A DNA stretch of 64,000 nucleotides from Nematostella vectensis (lineage: Eukaryota > Cnidaria > Anthozoa > Actiniaria > Edwardsiidae): assembly GCF_932526225.1 (NCBI RefSeq), contig NC_064041.1, positions 1,872,699 through 1,936,698 on the forward strand, given 5' to 3'. The notes beneath the pieces are model-generated. The model was given only the letters and a program-made list of their open reading frames with translations. It ran no database searches and was not told the DNA's origin. Positions within the stretch are counted from its first letter, which is position 1. Each line of letters begins with the position of its first letter. Positions 33,501 through 45,250 of the stretch are shown here, piece by piece. Made by a program: the position numbers and the translations under genes.

Positions 33501-36500
33501 TAAGTATTATAATCGGAGTTGTAATCTAATTTTAAAATAATACCACTAGACTTTTTCGCCCCCAATTTCATTAACTAGCTAACTTAGCTAGTATCTGAAT
33601 TCCCGATTCGTAAATAGATTTCTGTAAATAATAAGAACCTCAACTGATGTTCATCATTCTTTACTTTTAATATTTTGTAATCTGCTTAGTAGCCGCTTTT
33701 ACCCCTGCAAAAACTGACAGTGCGGCTAATTTGATGAGTTTGTTATATTTGGCAATATTTGGCTTACAAGCTGCAAGTATTCAGTTTATTAACATCACAC
33801 GCGATGTACTATGTTAATAATAATATTAATCGTAGAGGCACAGGCTTCTCACTCGCGTCATTGAAGGGTTTTCTAAGAACAAATTCAAACGCAAATAATT
33901 AGCTATGAGTTATAGCGGAGTGCGAAGCCCGATAGGTATAAAAAAACAATGCGACTGATTTTTTTTGGTCATCGTGCGAGAGTCCTACGGTTCTGCCCCG
34001 CAAGCAGTAAACACGCTTCGCTGACACAGTAGCGTCCACTCAAGAAAAACGCAAACTTCCAAACATCTAAGAAGCGGGAAAATTATTTGAGAGGCTCTAT
34101 TAAAGTCATGGACTGCTTAAATCAAAGAATCTACAATTTCCTCTGACAACAACAAACTGGCTATCATACGGCGGAAGATCGATTACACTACCGATTCACA
34201 ACAAGCGATAAAAAGAAAGTCTACGAAAATCTACGAAAGTCTTTTTAAGGTCTTTAAAAGGTCTTTTAAAGGTCCTTAAAAGGTCTCGGTAAAGGTTAAC
34301 GACGTGTCGGCGGAAAATTTTTTTGTCGCGCCCCGATTTTCACTACATGTACAAATTATATATCAAATAAAAGATAAAAGATTGAATTATCTCCTGCAAG
34401 TTTTATTTTTTCAATAGCTAATTCCGTGTTTAAGTTTTGAGGCCTCAAACTCAAAAGTACGGAGTTAAATCTAGATCGTAATCACCATCGCGTTATTGCG
34501 CATGGACTTGCACGTAATGGCATCTCAATGACAGGTAGATGATCTACCAAAGTGTGTGAGGACTTTTTGTTATTTGACACTGTCAACAAAATATCACCAA
34601 TCAAAGTTGGAAATCCCATTTCTGGCGAAATCTGGACACGAAAAGTGCTATAAAAGCGATCTTCAGTCGGAAATCGAAAATTCCCCACACACTTTATGAC
34701 ATGGCATAATTATCTATCAGATCCCGAAAATTTGAAGGCGATGATCAGATCCCGAAAATTTGAACCTAATTCCTCAGAACCGAATCAGAACCAGAACCTA
34801 AAAACGTTCAGGGGGGGGGGGTACTTTAAAAAAATAATAAAAAAAACCTTTTTAACGAGTAAAATCAGCTAGAATCGATGAAAAGGCATTATATAAAAAT
34901 AGTTTCCTGAATTTATAGCAACTTCTGTAATTTGTGTGCATCCTAGACTAATGTCTGATTAGAATCCCTTGTCTGGTTTCTGGTTTTAGACGCTTGCAAA
35001 TTTCTATGCAATACGCAAGGAAATAGCAATAATATGCATTTCTAAAACGCTTCTAAACCGATTTAGCGCTTAGTTATTGCTAAGTTTTTAAACAGCAATC
35101 GTCTTCATTTGTACTTTTTGGCGCCGACATAATGAATGCTATGAACTGTGAAGACCACCCAAGTGGAAGTCAGGCTTGGATCACACGCTTGGACGTCACG
35201 CTAGCTACATCAACTACAGTAACTGCGCTTCAATCACGGAAAGTTACCCAAATATAAACTGGACTCAAATTGACGGAATAAAATCAAATCATCCGAAAGA
35301 AGGGGATTTTTTTCCTTATTAGATCTGCATATTTTTTGGACCAGTTTCTGATCTGTTCAAACAAAATAAATAAAAATAATAAAGAAAGAAAGAAAAAAAT
35401 GTTTCTACAAGCTGCTATTCATACGAACAAAATCCAAATTCGATTTCCCGTATTTTTTATTCAATTGTATTAAGCTATGTGTAGGATCGCCTTTTCAATA
35501 TTTCACGCTAGTGATGACTGAAATAGAAATTTAGCCTAAATCCGCTAAATAGCGCAAAAATTGCTGTAAATTTTTTTGACGTATTTCCAGCCCTACTCTG
35601 CAATTCTATGTAGCAAATAGGTAATTTTGATTTTCTTTTTGTTATTAACAATTACCCCCCCCCCCCCCCCCCCCTTGCTATTAGGTTCTGTTTCGGTTCT
35701 GTTAAGGTTCTGATTCGGTTCTGTTCAGGTTTTAAGAAATTTTAGGTTCTAGTATCACCGCGGTGCGATATCTTAAAACCCGTCGCGAGGTTACTCCCGA
35801 CAAGCTCAAGTTCTCGCCTCAAAATAATACGCTAGAAAAGTCAAAGATTTGGCGTGAATTCACGGTCATCCGGTCACGGGAAACAGCAAAGGCCCATTTC
35901 AGCCGTCTTAGAATGCGATTTATCGAAAAACATTTTTTGCAAAAATAAAGTTTAAGAAAGAACTATTGATACAGGTTTTGCAAAAACCACAAAAACAAAC
36001 AGTGGTGTCAAATTCACCTTTACCAAGACCTTAAGACCCATGTCTTAAGACGGAGAAATCGTATACAATAAAGCGGCAAAAGTATGATTATTAATGTTGG
36101 TTTCTCGCCGACTTGAAACGAATGAAACGGTACGTTTTCTTATCGTATATGTTCAACAATTTTATCGCTTCTGATTGAGTACTTACTTTTTTGTGTTCAG
36201 TTCAAGTCTAAATTTAAACTGTAGTTTCCTTTACCGTATGTATATATATTTTTAGACCATCTTTTCAATGCCTTCAAGACCTTCAACAGTAGAGTCACGC
36301 GTTACTCAGCTTACAACAGTACACGCATATCGGATCCTCACTATTCCGTCACTTTCCAAGTCTATTGCACCTGTTCATATTGCTAATTGCAAGCTCACTC
36401 AAGAACAGCCGTCGATTAACCATCACAAAACCTACAAATTAATTATAACATTACAGGAGCGCAAGTATCTTAACTTCTGTCAAACTACTAAATCTAGATT

Positions 36501-37524
36501 CACAACCAGCCACCATCCACGGTCGTTCCATTACGGGTAATCAACCAAAGCGGCAGTCTCCGTTTGACCCAGGAATCATTTGTAAAAACATCATTAAATC
36601 CCAGGAAAACATTTTTGATCATCTTCTTCTCGAAGAATTTGATCTTCCCACAGAGACACCGACCAGAACAGTTAATGCCATCATGAGTATGGGAACCTGG
36701 GTTACCGTTCTCCTACTCTTTAACCTTGTGCACACTAACGAACGCCCCTTGGATAACTCTGGCAAACCACTAACATTCTACCCAAGTTCTTTAATGCTGG
36801 GACATCATGTTAGACCCTTGGTCTTTTATAACGATACTCGCCTAATTCACCTATCCACCACAATGTACGACGTTACCCCTAACACACCTTCCCTCATGGA
36901 AAATACTTGCCATAATTTCCTAGCAGAGTTTTTTAATAGTAACTTTCGAAACATTCGCTCAGTCCAACAAACGGCCCTTCGCCTTTTAAGCTCAGCCGGA
37001 TATTCCAATTTGATTGAGTGCAATTCATTTTTATCACGCCTTTACAAATACGATACTGGATTGGATTCCTCTATGGTTGTCCGAGAGTTTTCCTCGTTGT
37101 TCATTACGAGAAAATACGCCATCATTTGCGCCAATCAACTAATAGAGCGAAAATACATTCATTTGAACGAGGCGGCATTCATTTGCGCAAAATGTATATT
37201 CAATTTGGAATTTTGCATAATAATGATGAAGGTGGCGGCGGTGGACGAACGGCGTTGGTGGTGGTGGCAATGATGATAATGATAATAATGTGTTATTTAT
37301 CGTTAGGCGGTCGCACCCTCCACTTGAAGAATAAGGATGGGGAATGGGTACTAGAGATCCGGGATCCGAGTTCAAGCGACCTCCGCCATGACGTCATCAT
37401 CAAGAACATAGAGCAGATTATCAACGAGTACTTCGAGAATGTTCTTAACATGCCTGATGCTGAGCCAGACACGGATCTCGGCGCATTATACATGGAAAGC
37501 AAAGAGCTGATTCCACCAGAATAA
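24529..37524 (+). CDS. Unidentified large secreted protein, possibly pore-forming; frame broken by an exonic repeat
   Basis: Six exons with matching phases: 24529-24754, 25350-25597, 27680-28162, 30329-31434, 31503-31866 and 37307-37524. Exon 1 has a strong signal peptide (hydrophobic core VTVLLLLLPCALS). Exons 2-3 are Ala-rich and helical. The end of exon 3 and start of exon 4 form two hydrophobic Gly/Ala-rich segments (DVVAIGINAWG; GLVGIGTFIAVL with FIGPVGAIFSAVLGLAA). Exon 4 then has a beta-rich stretch with GSPFDDRIIMHG and GRNTYEF, faintly like degenerate RTX/hemolysin-type repeats. The C-terminus ends KELIPPE. Exon 3 contains five copies of a 59-bp unit, making the total 2645 nt, which is not divisible by three. 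With one copy it would be 2409 nt, 802 residues. I do not recognise the family; a secreted membrane-active protein is an inference from the hydrophobic pair and signal peptide. Large introns host several transposons. A 5'-truncated copy lies at 47627-48923. Confidence 0.7.
25850..26080 (+). repeat. Dispersed repeat, related to 40070-40290
   Basis: Shares with the later block a chain of matches: CTAATAGACT/CAATAGACT, GATGTCCTAGGGC versus GATGTGCTAGGGC, then CAGCACAGCGAC and GCAAAGCACTGTTGGA. No frame is conserved between the copies. It lies in intron 2 of the secreted-protein gene. Confidence 0.6.
26600..27180. mobile_element. Remnants of non-LTR retrotransposon reverse transcriptase
   Basis: On the minus strand (26610-26690) a frame reads KKCLGVEIDGNPSWADHIDK, the RT palm/thumb segment typical of LINE ORF2. 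On the plus strand (26940-27170) pieces reading LNPKKCK-like, ESYKILGV and WNKHVDNVVQ occur in different frames, the same region of another LINE copy. Both are short and interrupted by stops and frameshifts. Confidence 0.55.
27731..28026 (+). repeat. Five copies of a 59-bp unit inside a coding exon
   Basis: Units start at 27731, 27790, 27849, 27908 and 27967 and are nearly identical. The first copy has GACACTAGC where the others have GGAACTAGC. Each encodes, in the correct frame, SDIVKNLNKAAKWSK. Because 59 = 3x19+2, each further copy moves the frame; the third frame contains a stop (PPWN then TAG). In this assembly the downstream frame is lost. Confidence 0.95.
28163..29062. other. Intron 3 of the secreted-protein gene, left part
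   Basis: No exon or recognised element. Confidence 0.45.
29063..30060. mobile_element. TIR element with 160-bp inverted arms
   Basis: Arms 29063-29226 and 29900-30060 are inverted copies. Outer ends read TTTGGTTACCACAGGTAGCC on the left and the reverse complement of GGCTACCTGTGTGGTAACCAAA on the right; inner parts share GAACAAATCTCGTTGAAATA and a GCCATTATTTGCCATT block. The interior has an open frame (29487-29933, 148 codons) that I do not recognise as a transposase. Probably a non-autonomous DNA transposon in intron 3. Confidence 0.75.
31867..34744. other. Intron 5 of the secreted-protein gene, left part
   Basis: AT-rich sequence with no coding exon recognised. A short GAT/GGT microsatellite lies at about 31894-31925, next to the exon donor; the paralogue at 48617 has an expanded version at the equivalent place. 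Confidence 0.5.
34745..35764. mobile_element. TIR element, copy 1 of a family also at 50674-51543
   Basis: The right end CACCGCGGTGAT orientation, the repeated GAACCGAATCAGAACC-type subterminal motif, the flanking homopolymer (G10 left, C26 right at about 35655-35680) and the inner GCTAAATAGCG and ACGTATTTCCAG segments match the element at 50674-51543 in reverse orientation. Its left terminus lacks the CGCGGTGAT tip, so it is slightly truncated. Confidence 0.75.
36449..37273 (+). pseudogene. Unidentified ORF in an intron, possible retroelement surface-protein remnant
   Basis: One open frame from 36449 (after a TAA) to 37273. The first ATG at 36683 is followed by a hydrophobic leader-like segment (GTWVTVLLLFNLV). 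The frame continues upstream of that ATG with coding-like composition (Pro/Thr/Asn-rich), so the ATG is probably internal. Composition changes after about 37090, where it runs into ordinary intron and exon-6 flank. I do not recognise a family. An envelope-like or other transposon-encoded protein is a guess based on the isolated ORF in an intron and the hydrophobic leader. Confidence 0.3.
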
Positions 37525-37526
37525 AG

Positions 37527-38857
37527 ACAAGCATACTCTTCAATGATGATATCTGGACCAAGCATACTCTTCAATGATGATATTTGGACCAAGCATGCTC
37601 TTTAATGATAATATCTTAACCAAGCATGCTCTTCAATGATGATATCTGGACCAAGCATGCTCTTCAATGATGATATCTGGACCAAACATTCTCTTCAATG
37701 ATGATATCTGGACCAAGCATACTCTTCAATGATGATATCTGGACCAAGCATACTCTTAATGATGATATCTGGACCAAGCATTCACTTCAATGATGATATC
37801 TGGACCAAGCATACTCTTCAATGATGATATCTGGACCAAGCATGCTCTCAATGATGATATCTGGACCAAGCATACTCTTCAATGATGATATCTGGAACAA
37901 GCATACTCTTCAATGATGATATCTGGACCAAGCATGCTCTTAATGATGATATCTGGACCAAGCATTCTCTTCAATGATGATATCTGGACCAAGCATGCTC
38001 TTCATTGATAATATCTGAACCAAGCATGCTCTTCAATGATGATATCTGGACCAAGCATGCTCTTCAATGATGATATCTGGACCAAGCATTCTCTTCAATG
38101 ATGATATCTGGACCAAGCATACTCTTCAATGATGATATCTGGACCAAGCATACTCTTCAATGATGATATCTGGACCAAGCATGCTCTTCAATGATGATAT
38201 CTGGACCAAGCATTCTCTTCAATGATGATATCTGGACCAAGCATACTCTTCAGTGATGATATCTGGACCAAGCATACTCTTCAATGATGATATCTGGACC
38301 AAGCATACTCTTCAATGATGATATCTGGACCAAGCATGCTCTCAATGATGATATCTGGACCAAGCATACTCTTCAATGATGATATCTGGAACAAGCATAC
38401 TCTTCAATGATGATATCTGGACCAAGCATGCTCTTAATGATGATATCTGGACCAAGCATTCTCTTCAATGATGATATCTGGACCAAGCATGCTCTTCAAT
38501 GATAATATCTGAACCAAGCATGCTCTTCAATGATGATATCTGGACCAAGCATGCTCTTCAATGATGATATCTGGACCAAGCATTCTCTTCAATGATGATA
38601 TCTGGACCAAGCATACTCTTCAATGATGATATCTGGACCAAGCATACTCTTCAATGATGATATCTGGACCAAGCATGCTCTTCAATGATGATATCTGGAC
38701 CAAGCATTCTCTTCAATGATGATATCTGGACCAAGCATACTCTTCAGTGATGATATCTGGACCAAGCATACTCTTCAATGATGATATCTGGACCAAGCAT
38801 GCTCTTAATGATGATATCTGGACCAAGCATACTCTTCAATGATGATATCTGGACCAC
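37527..38857 (+). repeat. 31-bp minisatellite starting at the stop codon
   Basis: About 43 copies of a 31-bp unit built from CTCTTCAATGATGATATC and TGGACCAAGCATG. Variants (GCTCTCAATG, GATAATATCTGAACC, GGAACAAGC) recur in blocks of about 400 bp, showing higher-order duplication. It starts within five bases of the TAA of the secreted-protein gene, so it fills its 3' UTR. The paralogue at 48.9 kb has only about four decayed units. Confidence 0.95.
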
Positions 38858-39500
38858 GGACCAAGCCTATATACGAGGGATTTAAAACAGGCGAACTGCT
38901 ACTACTCAACTTACGAGCGATCACTTCACAAGAAAGTGCTTCGCGCAAGGCTATTTCCCCGCAACAAGTTCCCGCCAGACCAAAGTATTCTTACAAAGTT
39001 ATTATTTGTCTGTGTTTTTTCTGACCAAAAGGAATTGAAAGTTGCCTGATAGCACAAAAAAAAAATATGCCAAGTAAACAGAGAGGCTTCTAGGCTGTAA
39101 ACATGACAAATACCAATCCATTACTTTTGCTCCACGTTCACCCTAAAGTCTTCTTGTAACATAGAGGTAACAGGTAGACCGTTGAAGCCGAGGAAAAACT
39201 ACACACAAAATTTTCTACACAGAAAAATACCAGGCAAAATGCCCACCTCCCACCACAAAAAAGGAAAAACATTCCAAAGAAACAAACAAATCTCCATATT
39301 CGTGTGACACCCGTCATGCTAATAGCTAATATCCAAAAGCCCCCTGTTACAGTATTAACGAAGAATGGACATTAAAAAAAGCACGAGCATTGATTTTCAT
39401 GGCGTCTCTTTATTGTAATCGTAGGGTTTCGTGGTGTTAGAATGGTAGGACTAGTTTGTTTTAAACACCGTAGATTAAACTGGCTCCGCCCTTTTCTCAA
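38858..39500. repeat. 3' flank shared with 49070-49510
   Basis: Blocks such as AAGGAATTGAAAGTTGCCTG, GATAGCAC, GGCTGTAAACATGACAAA and GCCCCCTGTTAC recur in order at 49228-49500 with substitutions. This shows that the segmental duplication of the secreted-protein gene extends about 2 kb past its stop codon. Confidence 0.7.
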
Positions 39501-41100
39501 TTCTTAACACATTGACCCCTCAACCGGCCTGTACCGGCTTGGAGAAGACACATAACAAAAAAAATTAATAAAAGCAAAATAAACACAACGAGATGAGGAA
39601 ACGCAGTCATCAGTCTATGGGATAATTAATGTTCTTGGTGCAATGCATCCAAGCAAGGTGCAGTGTAACTACCTTCAGCCCAAAAATAGCACAACTTATT
39701 TTGCAAATTTCAAATCGAACAAGGAAAAACAACAGAATCGACCCTCTCAACAAAAAGCTCAAAATACCACAAGGGAAAGATATCAGCAAACACAGCTCAA
39801 GACACAAATACATACCTTTATTTTGATCCTCCAGGTCCATTTCCATGGCCTCAAAACGCAATGTCCACTTCTTGAAGGCTCCGTGGATAATTCACGAGGG
39901 GAGGGCCAGTCAACCGTCTCCTTAAAGTCACTCTCCTCAAACCACAACAAATAAATTCCAGGTCATACAGCCCCATAATAGCAGTAGTGTAAACAGTGTT
40001 GGAATTAATTTGGTTTCAGCATTTACGCATTTACGAGAGCTGTGGTGATTTATTACGATTTTTTTTTCTTATCAAGGCAAAGCCAAACAAGAAAAAATCC
40101 TCATGAATCCTTTGCTTGCAAATATCCATATGCAAAGCACTCAAATATGCCACAATAGACTACGTGATGTGCTAGGGCTTTCTCCTAATACGCTAATAGC
40201 TGTATTTTTATGGAAAATAGAAGCAACCATCAAACTGTGCTCGCATTAGCACAGCGACGAGGGACGGGACCGCAAAGCACTGTTGGAAATCTTGGATACC
40301 GCTGACTAGGTGCAGCGGTGTTTGAGTTTGACGGCCTGTATAAAACTCAAAATACGAGGTATCTGTTTTCGGTCTGTTTTATTGTAAATTCAGCTCAAAA
40401 ATAGCCAGGAGTCTATGTGTTAAGCGGGATTTATAGCTAAAACATGATAGAACTAATGCAGCCGCATATATATATATATATATGAAATCTTGTACACATC
40501 TCAAGGATCAGGGCCATGGCTGCCATCTGAAAAGTGTTGTGAGTAGTCCCATATATGGAGTCACGCCATCACGTGACCCACTATTGTTATGTAAGCTTGC
40601 CATGTGCTTTATTGAAGGAATCACTTCAAAGATGCTTGTTGAACCCTGTAGTTCGATCATAACAACAAGTATTCCAATAACTGCATCACTCTGTACCACT
40701 ATAGAAGCTGTGTTTTTACACTCAGGGTTCCCATGAGTCCGAGTCAAACTGGCGTCGGTGTTCTTTGTTTCTCCCCGTTGCTGATTGATGGATTAGATGA
40801 GTGACGTCGTCGTCGCTTTTTCTTCTTTCTGGTGGCAGCGGCAAGTAGCGGTTTTCTCTCCAAGCTGGCGTTGTTTGTGAGACTAAAACGTGAATTAGAA
40901 TATGAAACATATTTTATCTTTAAATTATTTTTAATTAGAAAACACACACGTTTATTTTCATTTTTTCTAAATGTTGAGAAAGATTAGCCTATACTGTCCT
41001 AATAATTTAAATTAAGCCATGAAGAAACACAATACCTTATCCAAGAAAACAGCGCCCAGGCAGCAGAAAGCACCATCTAGAGGGTGGAAATGGAGACATT
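39501..41100. other. Intergenic; dispersed repeat at 40070-40290
   Basis: No gene recognised. The block 40070-40290 is the second copy of the dispersed repeat described at 25850. An (AT)n microsatellite sits at 40469-40482. Confidence 0.5.
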
Positions 41101-41603
41101 CAGTAGTATAATAAGTGGGACGTGTCGTCTTAAGGTGCTGAATACGAGCAGCAAAATTGTACAACTTTTGTAGAAGCCTTGCTGCAAAACTCAAACTTTT
41201 GTCGCAGCAATTTTTTTGTTGCAAGTTGAGAAAGTTTGCTCCAGAAAGTAGAAGATGGTTCTATTTTTTGCAATAAAACTTGGAGATGTCGCCCGTATTT
41301 CTACATCAACCTAAATTGTCTCGCAGCAAAAAGACGTCAAGCATACGCAAGCAGTTGCATTATCGTTTGTGATTGGTTGAACGAAAGTCACACATCAGTG
41401 TCACGGAGAAAAAAGATGACTGATCAACAGCACGAACCATTCTATCCTTTGCTGCGACAAAAAGTTGTTCGCCGGTAGTAAAACTCGCAACATTGCCAAA
41501 TGCTGTAACAAAAGTTGTACGATTTTGCTGCTCGTATTACCGTACCTTTTGGTGTTGTCAGACTTATTTGCAATTAATAGTATAGTAAGTGGGACGTGTG
41601 GTT
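41101..41603. mobile_element. Palindromic MITE flanked by a direct repeat of over 20 bp
   Basis: AGCAGCAAAATTGTACAACTTTTG at about 41145 is inverted to CAAAAGTTGTACGATTTTGCTGCT at about 41505, with further inverted matches (TTTGTCGCAGCAA and TTTGCTGCGACAAAAAG). Outside the arms, TAGTATAATAAGTGGGACGTGT (41105) and TAGTATAGTAAGTGGGACGTGT (41580) stand in direct orientation, longer than a normal target duplication. Confidence 0.75.
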
Positions 41604-41929
41604 TGACAAACATGCATTATTAGATCTCATTTATCGTATTTGATCAGCAACAGCCCCCGAAAACTCTAATTTGTTTGATTGATGCGTTTCCATATATCAT
41701 AACTCAGTTAACTGGGGATCAGTTCTCCCTATATTTCACATGGGCACCTTTCAGTTGTGAGCGACGCTGCAGCGTATTTACGGTACTTACCAAAAAAAGA
41801 GCCAAGGACGCCATAACCTTAAAGAAATAAGGTTTTCAAAAAGATAAGAATGTTAGATGATGGTCATTAGATAACCTTATTTCTAACAACCACACATTGT
41901 CCTTTTGTTTGTCACAATATTATTCATAT

Positions 41930-42175
41930 GAGGGGAGCTTCAACACGACTTTCGCACAACCAAGTTTTGTGCAAACAGTACAAATATAAGAACTTTCGTG
42001 CAAACAGTACAAACATAACGAGCTTGAACACGACCCTCACACAACACTTCTCGTACAATCCCAAGGAGGTTTAACACGACACTCACACAACCACTTCCCG
42101 TACAATCCAAGGAGGTTTTGTGCAAACATAAAGAGCTTTATTTAACACGACACTCACACAACCAAGCCCCGCGGA
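41930..42175. repeat. Short imperfect tandem repeats
   Basis: Units mix AACACGACACTCACACAACC, GTGCAAACAGTACAAA and CGTACAATCCAAGGAGGTTT. No coding signal. Confidence 0.6.
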
Positions 42176-42938
42176 ATAAGCGCCAAGACAGTTGCAGACA
42201 CACCCCGTGCGAAATGAAACTGGGATATTCCAAGACTTTCTGTAATATCCTTGAATATCTCACGATATTCATCTTAGAACATCCTGCGATTTCCTAGGAT
42301 ATTCTAGATACAAGGTGTGAATTTTCACGGTAAATTTGGACCGATATTCCAGGATATTCTAGGATATCTCAAAAGGCATAGTCTTACTTTAAACAGGATT
42401 TTCTACGATATTCTGGAATATCCAATTGGATATAATGCGATTTTTTGGAATATGCATTAATGTGACAGGGAATGCATAGATGCGTTGTTCCTTTTGCGAT
42501 AAAGAACGATATTCTTTGACAATATTGGATTTTCTTTGATTTTAGTGAATGCATAATCGGATTTTATTAGATTTTTCGGAATTGAAGGAAATTGTTATTG
42601 TTATTGACATATTGTCATTTTGCAGAATATTATACGCTTTTCTTGGATATCCGGTAATTTATTACAAATAGCTAGCAATATTTTCCAGCAAATAATTTTA
42701 TTTTTAGAATACAGAACAAATTTACAATTATCTCAAAATTTGATAATCAACTTTATAATTTTCGGATACAACGTGAACAGTGACTTCTATAACGTTATAG
42801 AAATCAGCAAAAATCGTTAAAAGACAAAACCAAATTCGACAAAAAGTTGGTATACAACAAAAAGTGCAAGGCAAGCTAAAATATCTCTATGATTAAAAAA
42901 CCTACTTAAGCGGACATTTTACACCAACAATGGACATT

Positions 42939-45013
42939 TCACTTAGCTTTACTGAAGACTTTTTTGGTTTTGTCTTTTAAGGATTTTTGCTGATTTCTAA
43001 TCAGCTGGTCCATTTTCTCATCAGTCATTCCGTAATTTCCCCTCATTGCACCTGCAAAAATAATGATAGTTGCAGTTAAGTAAGTGATACCTTTCTGCAT
43101 TTCTCGCACTGTTGTGAATTACCATAAATTATCTGCATCTTGTTGCTGGTCCTTCCCTTCCCCTTCAGTGTGCACCGCATGAGCTCTTCTTCGGTAAAGA
43201 GGTCTGACAGGAGCCTCTTCACCCCTTCCAGGGGCTTTGACAGATATTTAATTTTCTGCTTTTGTTGTGACTGTAAAGAATAAATTGAACAATTAATTGA
43301 AAACAGCTAAAATCGGTGTATAAGCAATCAGGCGTGTATATAGTCTATACGAGTTCTCTGTTCCGGTTATATTGTTTGTTTTATGTTTTATCGACGTACC
43401 ACTGGACTGGGCTGATCCTCTGCAGGAACATCTTTGTAAACCTATAAAAAATACAAAAAAAAAAAAACAATATTCTTTATGTGATAACAGCGGAGAGGAC
43501 TATTACAATGTACAAAAACCGCACAGTCACAGCCTTTAAAAAATCCAAAACTACTTGCTGATAGTGTTATATTCACTGCATTCGGCTACTAATATATGAT
43601 ACATAATTAACAAAATCATAAAATCCAGGCCGGGCACGAGAAAAGTACCGAATTTGAATTTGTGCCTAAATATTTCCTATGTTTGAGAGCCAAATTCCTC
43701 GTATCCAGGGAGTGGATTCAGAATACCGAAGCCGCCGTTTAAGCAACAACAACCATTTCGTTTTTGTCATAAGTATTGAAACTTCAGCATAATCACACGG
43801 TGTAAACTCACCTTGAGTTTTCTTTTCAGGTTTTTTACCTCTTGTTTAAGTTTAAGCACTTTGGACCAGACAAAAGCACTTAAAATTAAGCGCGTTTTGC
43901 CGGGACGATCGGGGTAATTACCGCCCGGGTCTACAGTATCCTTAAGTGTTTACTTTACGTTACTTCTAGGTATATAACATTACATTAACACTAATATACT
44001 ATTTTAGCAAAGTATTATCAATTGTGTGAAGGTTAATTAACTAACAAAAACATTCACGTAAGGGAGGCGAAGAATGCATTTAATATTCTGTGGATTTTCC
44101 TATTCTTATAATGTTACCTCGGTCAACGCTGTCGTTGCCTCCCTCAAGCAGCTCGTTTTCAAACTGCTTGCCTTGCGCTGTGAGTCTGAAATCCAAATAA
44201 AAAAACTGCAAGTTGAGATATTATTCTGAAATTGCTCCGTTTTAGCACTGAAGTCATAATACAGAGGTGCTGCACGCTCTTACTTCTTACGGCCCGTTAC
44301 AAAATAGAACGAAACGCCGTCGAGGTCTACCGTCGCCCTGGGTTCAAATACTTCATGCTTTTATAAGAATGTACTCCGTAGTTTAGAACTGTAAAGCTGC
44401 TTGTGCTTCCAAACGTCCGCCACCAAAAGCAAGAGTATTTACAAATCACGGAGGAAAGAAATCCAAAATCGAGCCAGACAATGCCGCAAAAGATAATAGC
44501 ATCGACGTTCCTCAAGAAACAAAAGCCAATGCGAATGTGAGCATGAGGAGAAATACCGTAGGAACTCAGACTGAATACCCGAAATATTCTCTGCGCTACC
44601 GTTGCTTAGTTCTATTATTATATTAGAGACCTTACGCAAGAACGGGACGGCATCAAGAATGGCGCGCGCGCTCACGAACTGCTCACACAACACGGCGTGT
44701 CGTCCGCGACGGCAAATCTAGAACGGCATTTTCCTATTTTCGCGTTCTACATGCGCTGTCAGGACGTCCTTGCGTAAGGTCTCTATTTTATAAAGTAAAA
44801 CGATAAAAACAAAGAAGCCTAACTTCGACTTACCGAAGTTTTGCAACACTTCTGCCTCGTAAAGTCTTGGTGTGTTATCTGCTGCAATGCAATGAATACC
44901 ACCGATACCAAACCACCCTGGCGCAAAACTTCACTTCCCCTGAGAACTGTTAACTCGCAACGATCCTCTGCGTTGTTCAGCCACTCCACAACAACAAATT
45001 TATTGGAGATCAT
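42939..45013 (-). CDS. BEN-domain protein carried by the TIR element
   Basis: Six exons on the minus strand (45013-44834, 44205-44118, 43858-43812, 43441-43400, 43270-43123, 43051-42939) sum to 618 nt, 205 residues, all phases and GT/AG sites consistent. N-terminus MISNKFVVVEWLNN is followed by a compact beta-type segment. Exon 3 is a short coiled coil (LKLKQEVKNLKRKLK). Exons 5-6 give a BEN-like helical domain with LLSDLFTEEELMRCTLKG, then YGMTDEKMDQLIRNQQ, ending in a basic Lys-rich tail. Family knowledge: BEN domains bind DNA or chromatin and often follow a coiled coil; they occur in metazoan repressors and in some DNA viruses and transposons. It uses the ATG with the longest consistent frame. 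Function within the element is unknown. The N-terminal exons have no counterpart in copy 2. Family call by eye; confirm with a profile search. Confidence 0.75.
44619..44785. mobile_element. Small MITE inserted in intron 1 of the BEN gene
   Basis: Arms AGAGACCTTACGCAAGAACG and CGTCCTTGCGTAAGGTCTCT are inverted copies about 165 bp apart. The interior is GC-richer than its surroundings. Non-autonomous. Confidence 0.75.
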
Positions 45014-45250
45014 TTTGATTTGATCACTAAAATTCGATAAAATTCCCTAAAATCACGGAGATTCGCTAAGAAAATGCAACCGGTACAATCCAACGAGAAC
45101 CAGTACAAGTCGGCGACATCCCAGGCAGCCAGCAAGGGGTGAATGACGTATGCAAAATAGCGGATTCTGATTGGGTGATGTTGATTACAGAACGTAAGAT
45201 AGTGTCATAACAAGCCGCACGCTCTTAACAACGGAATTTTTGACCCCGGC

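Noticed and set aside
37527-38857. CRISPR-like regular 31-bp repeats
   Set aside because: There are no unique spacers; units are directly tandem, in a eukaryotic 3' UTR.
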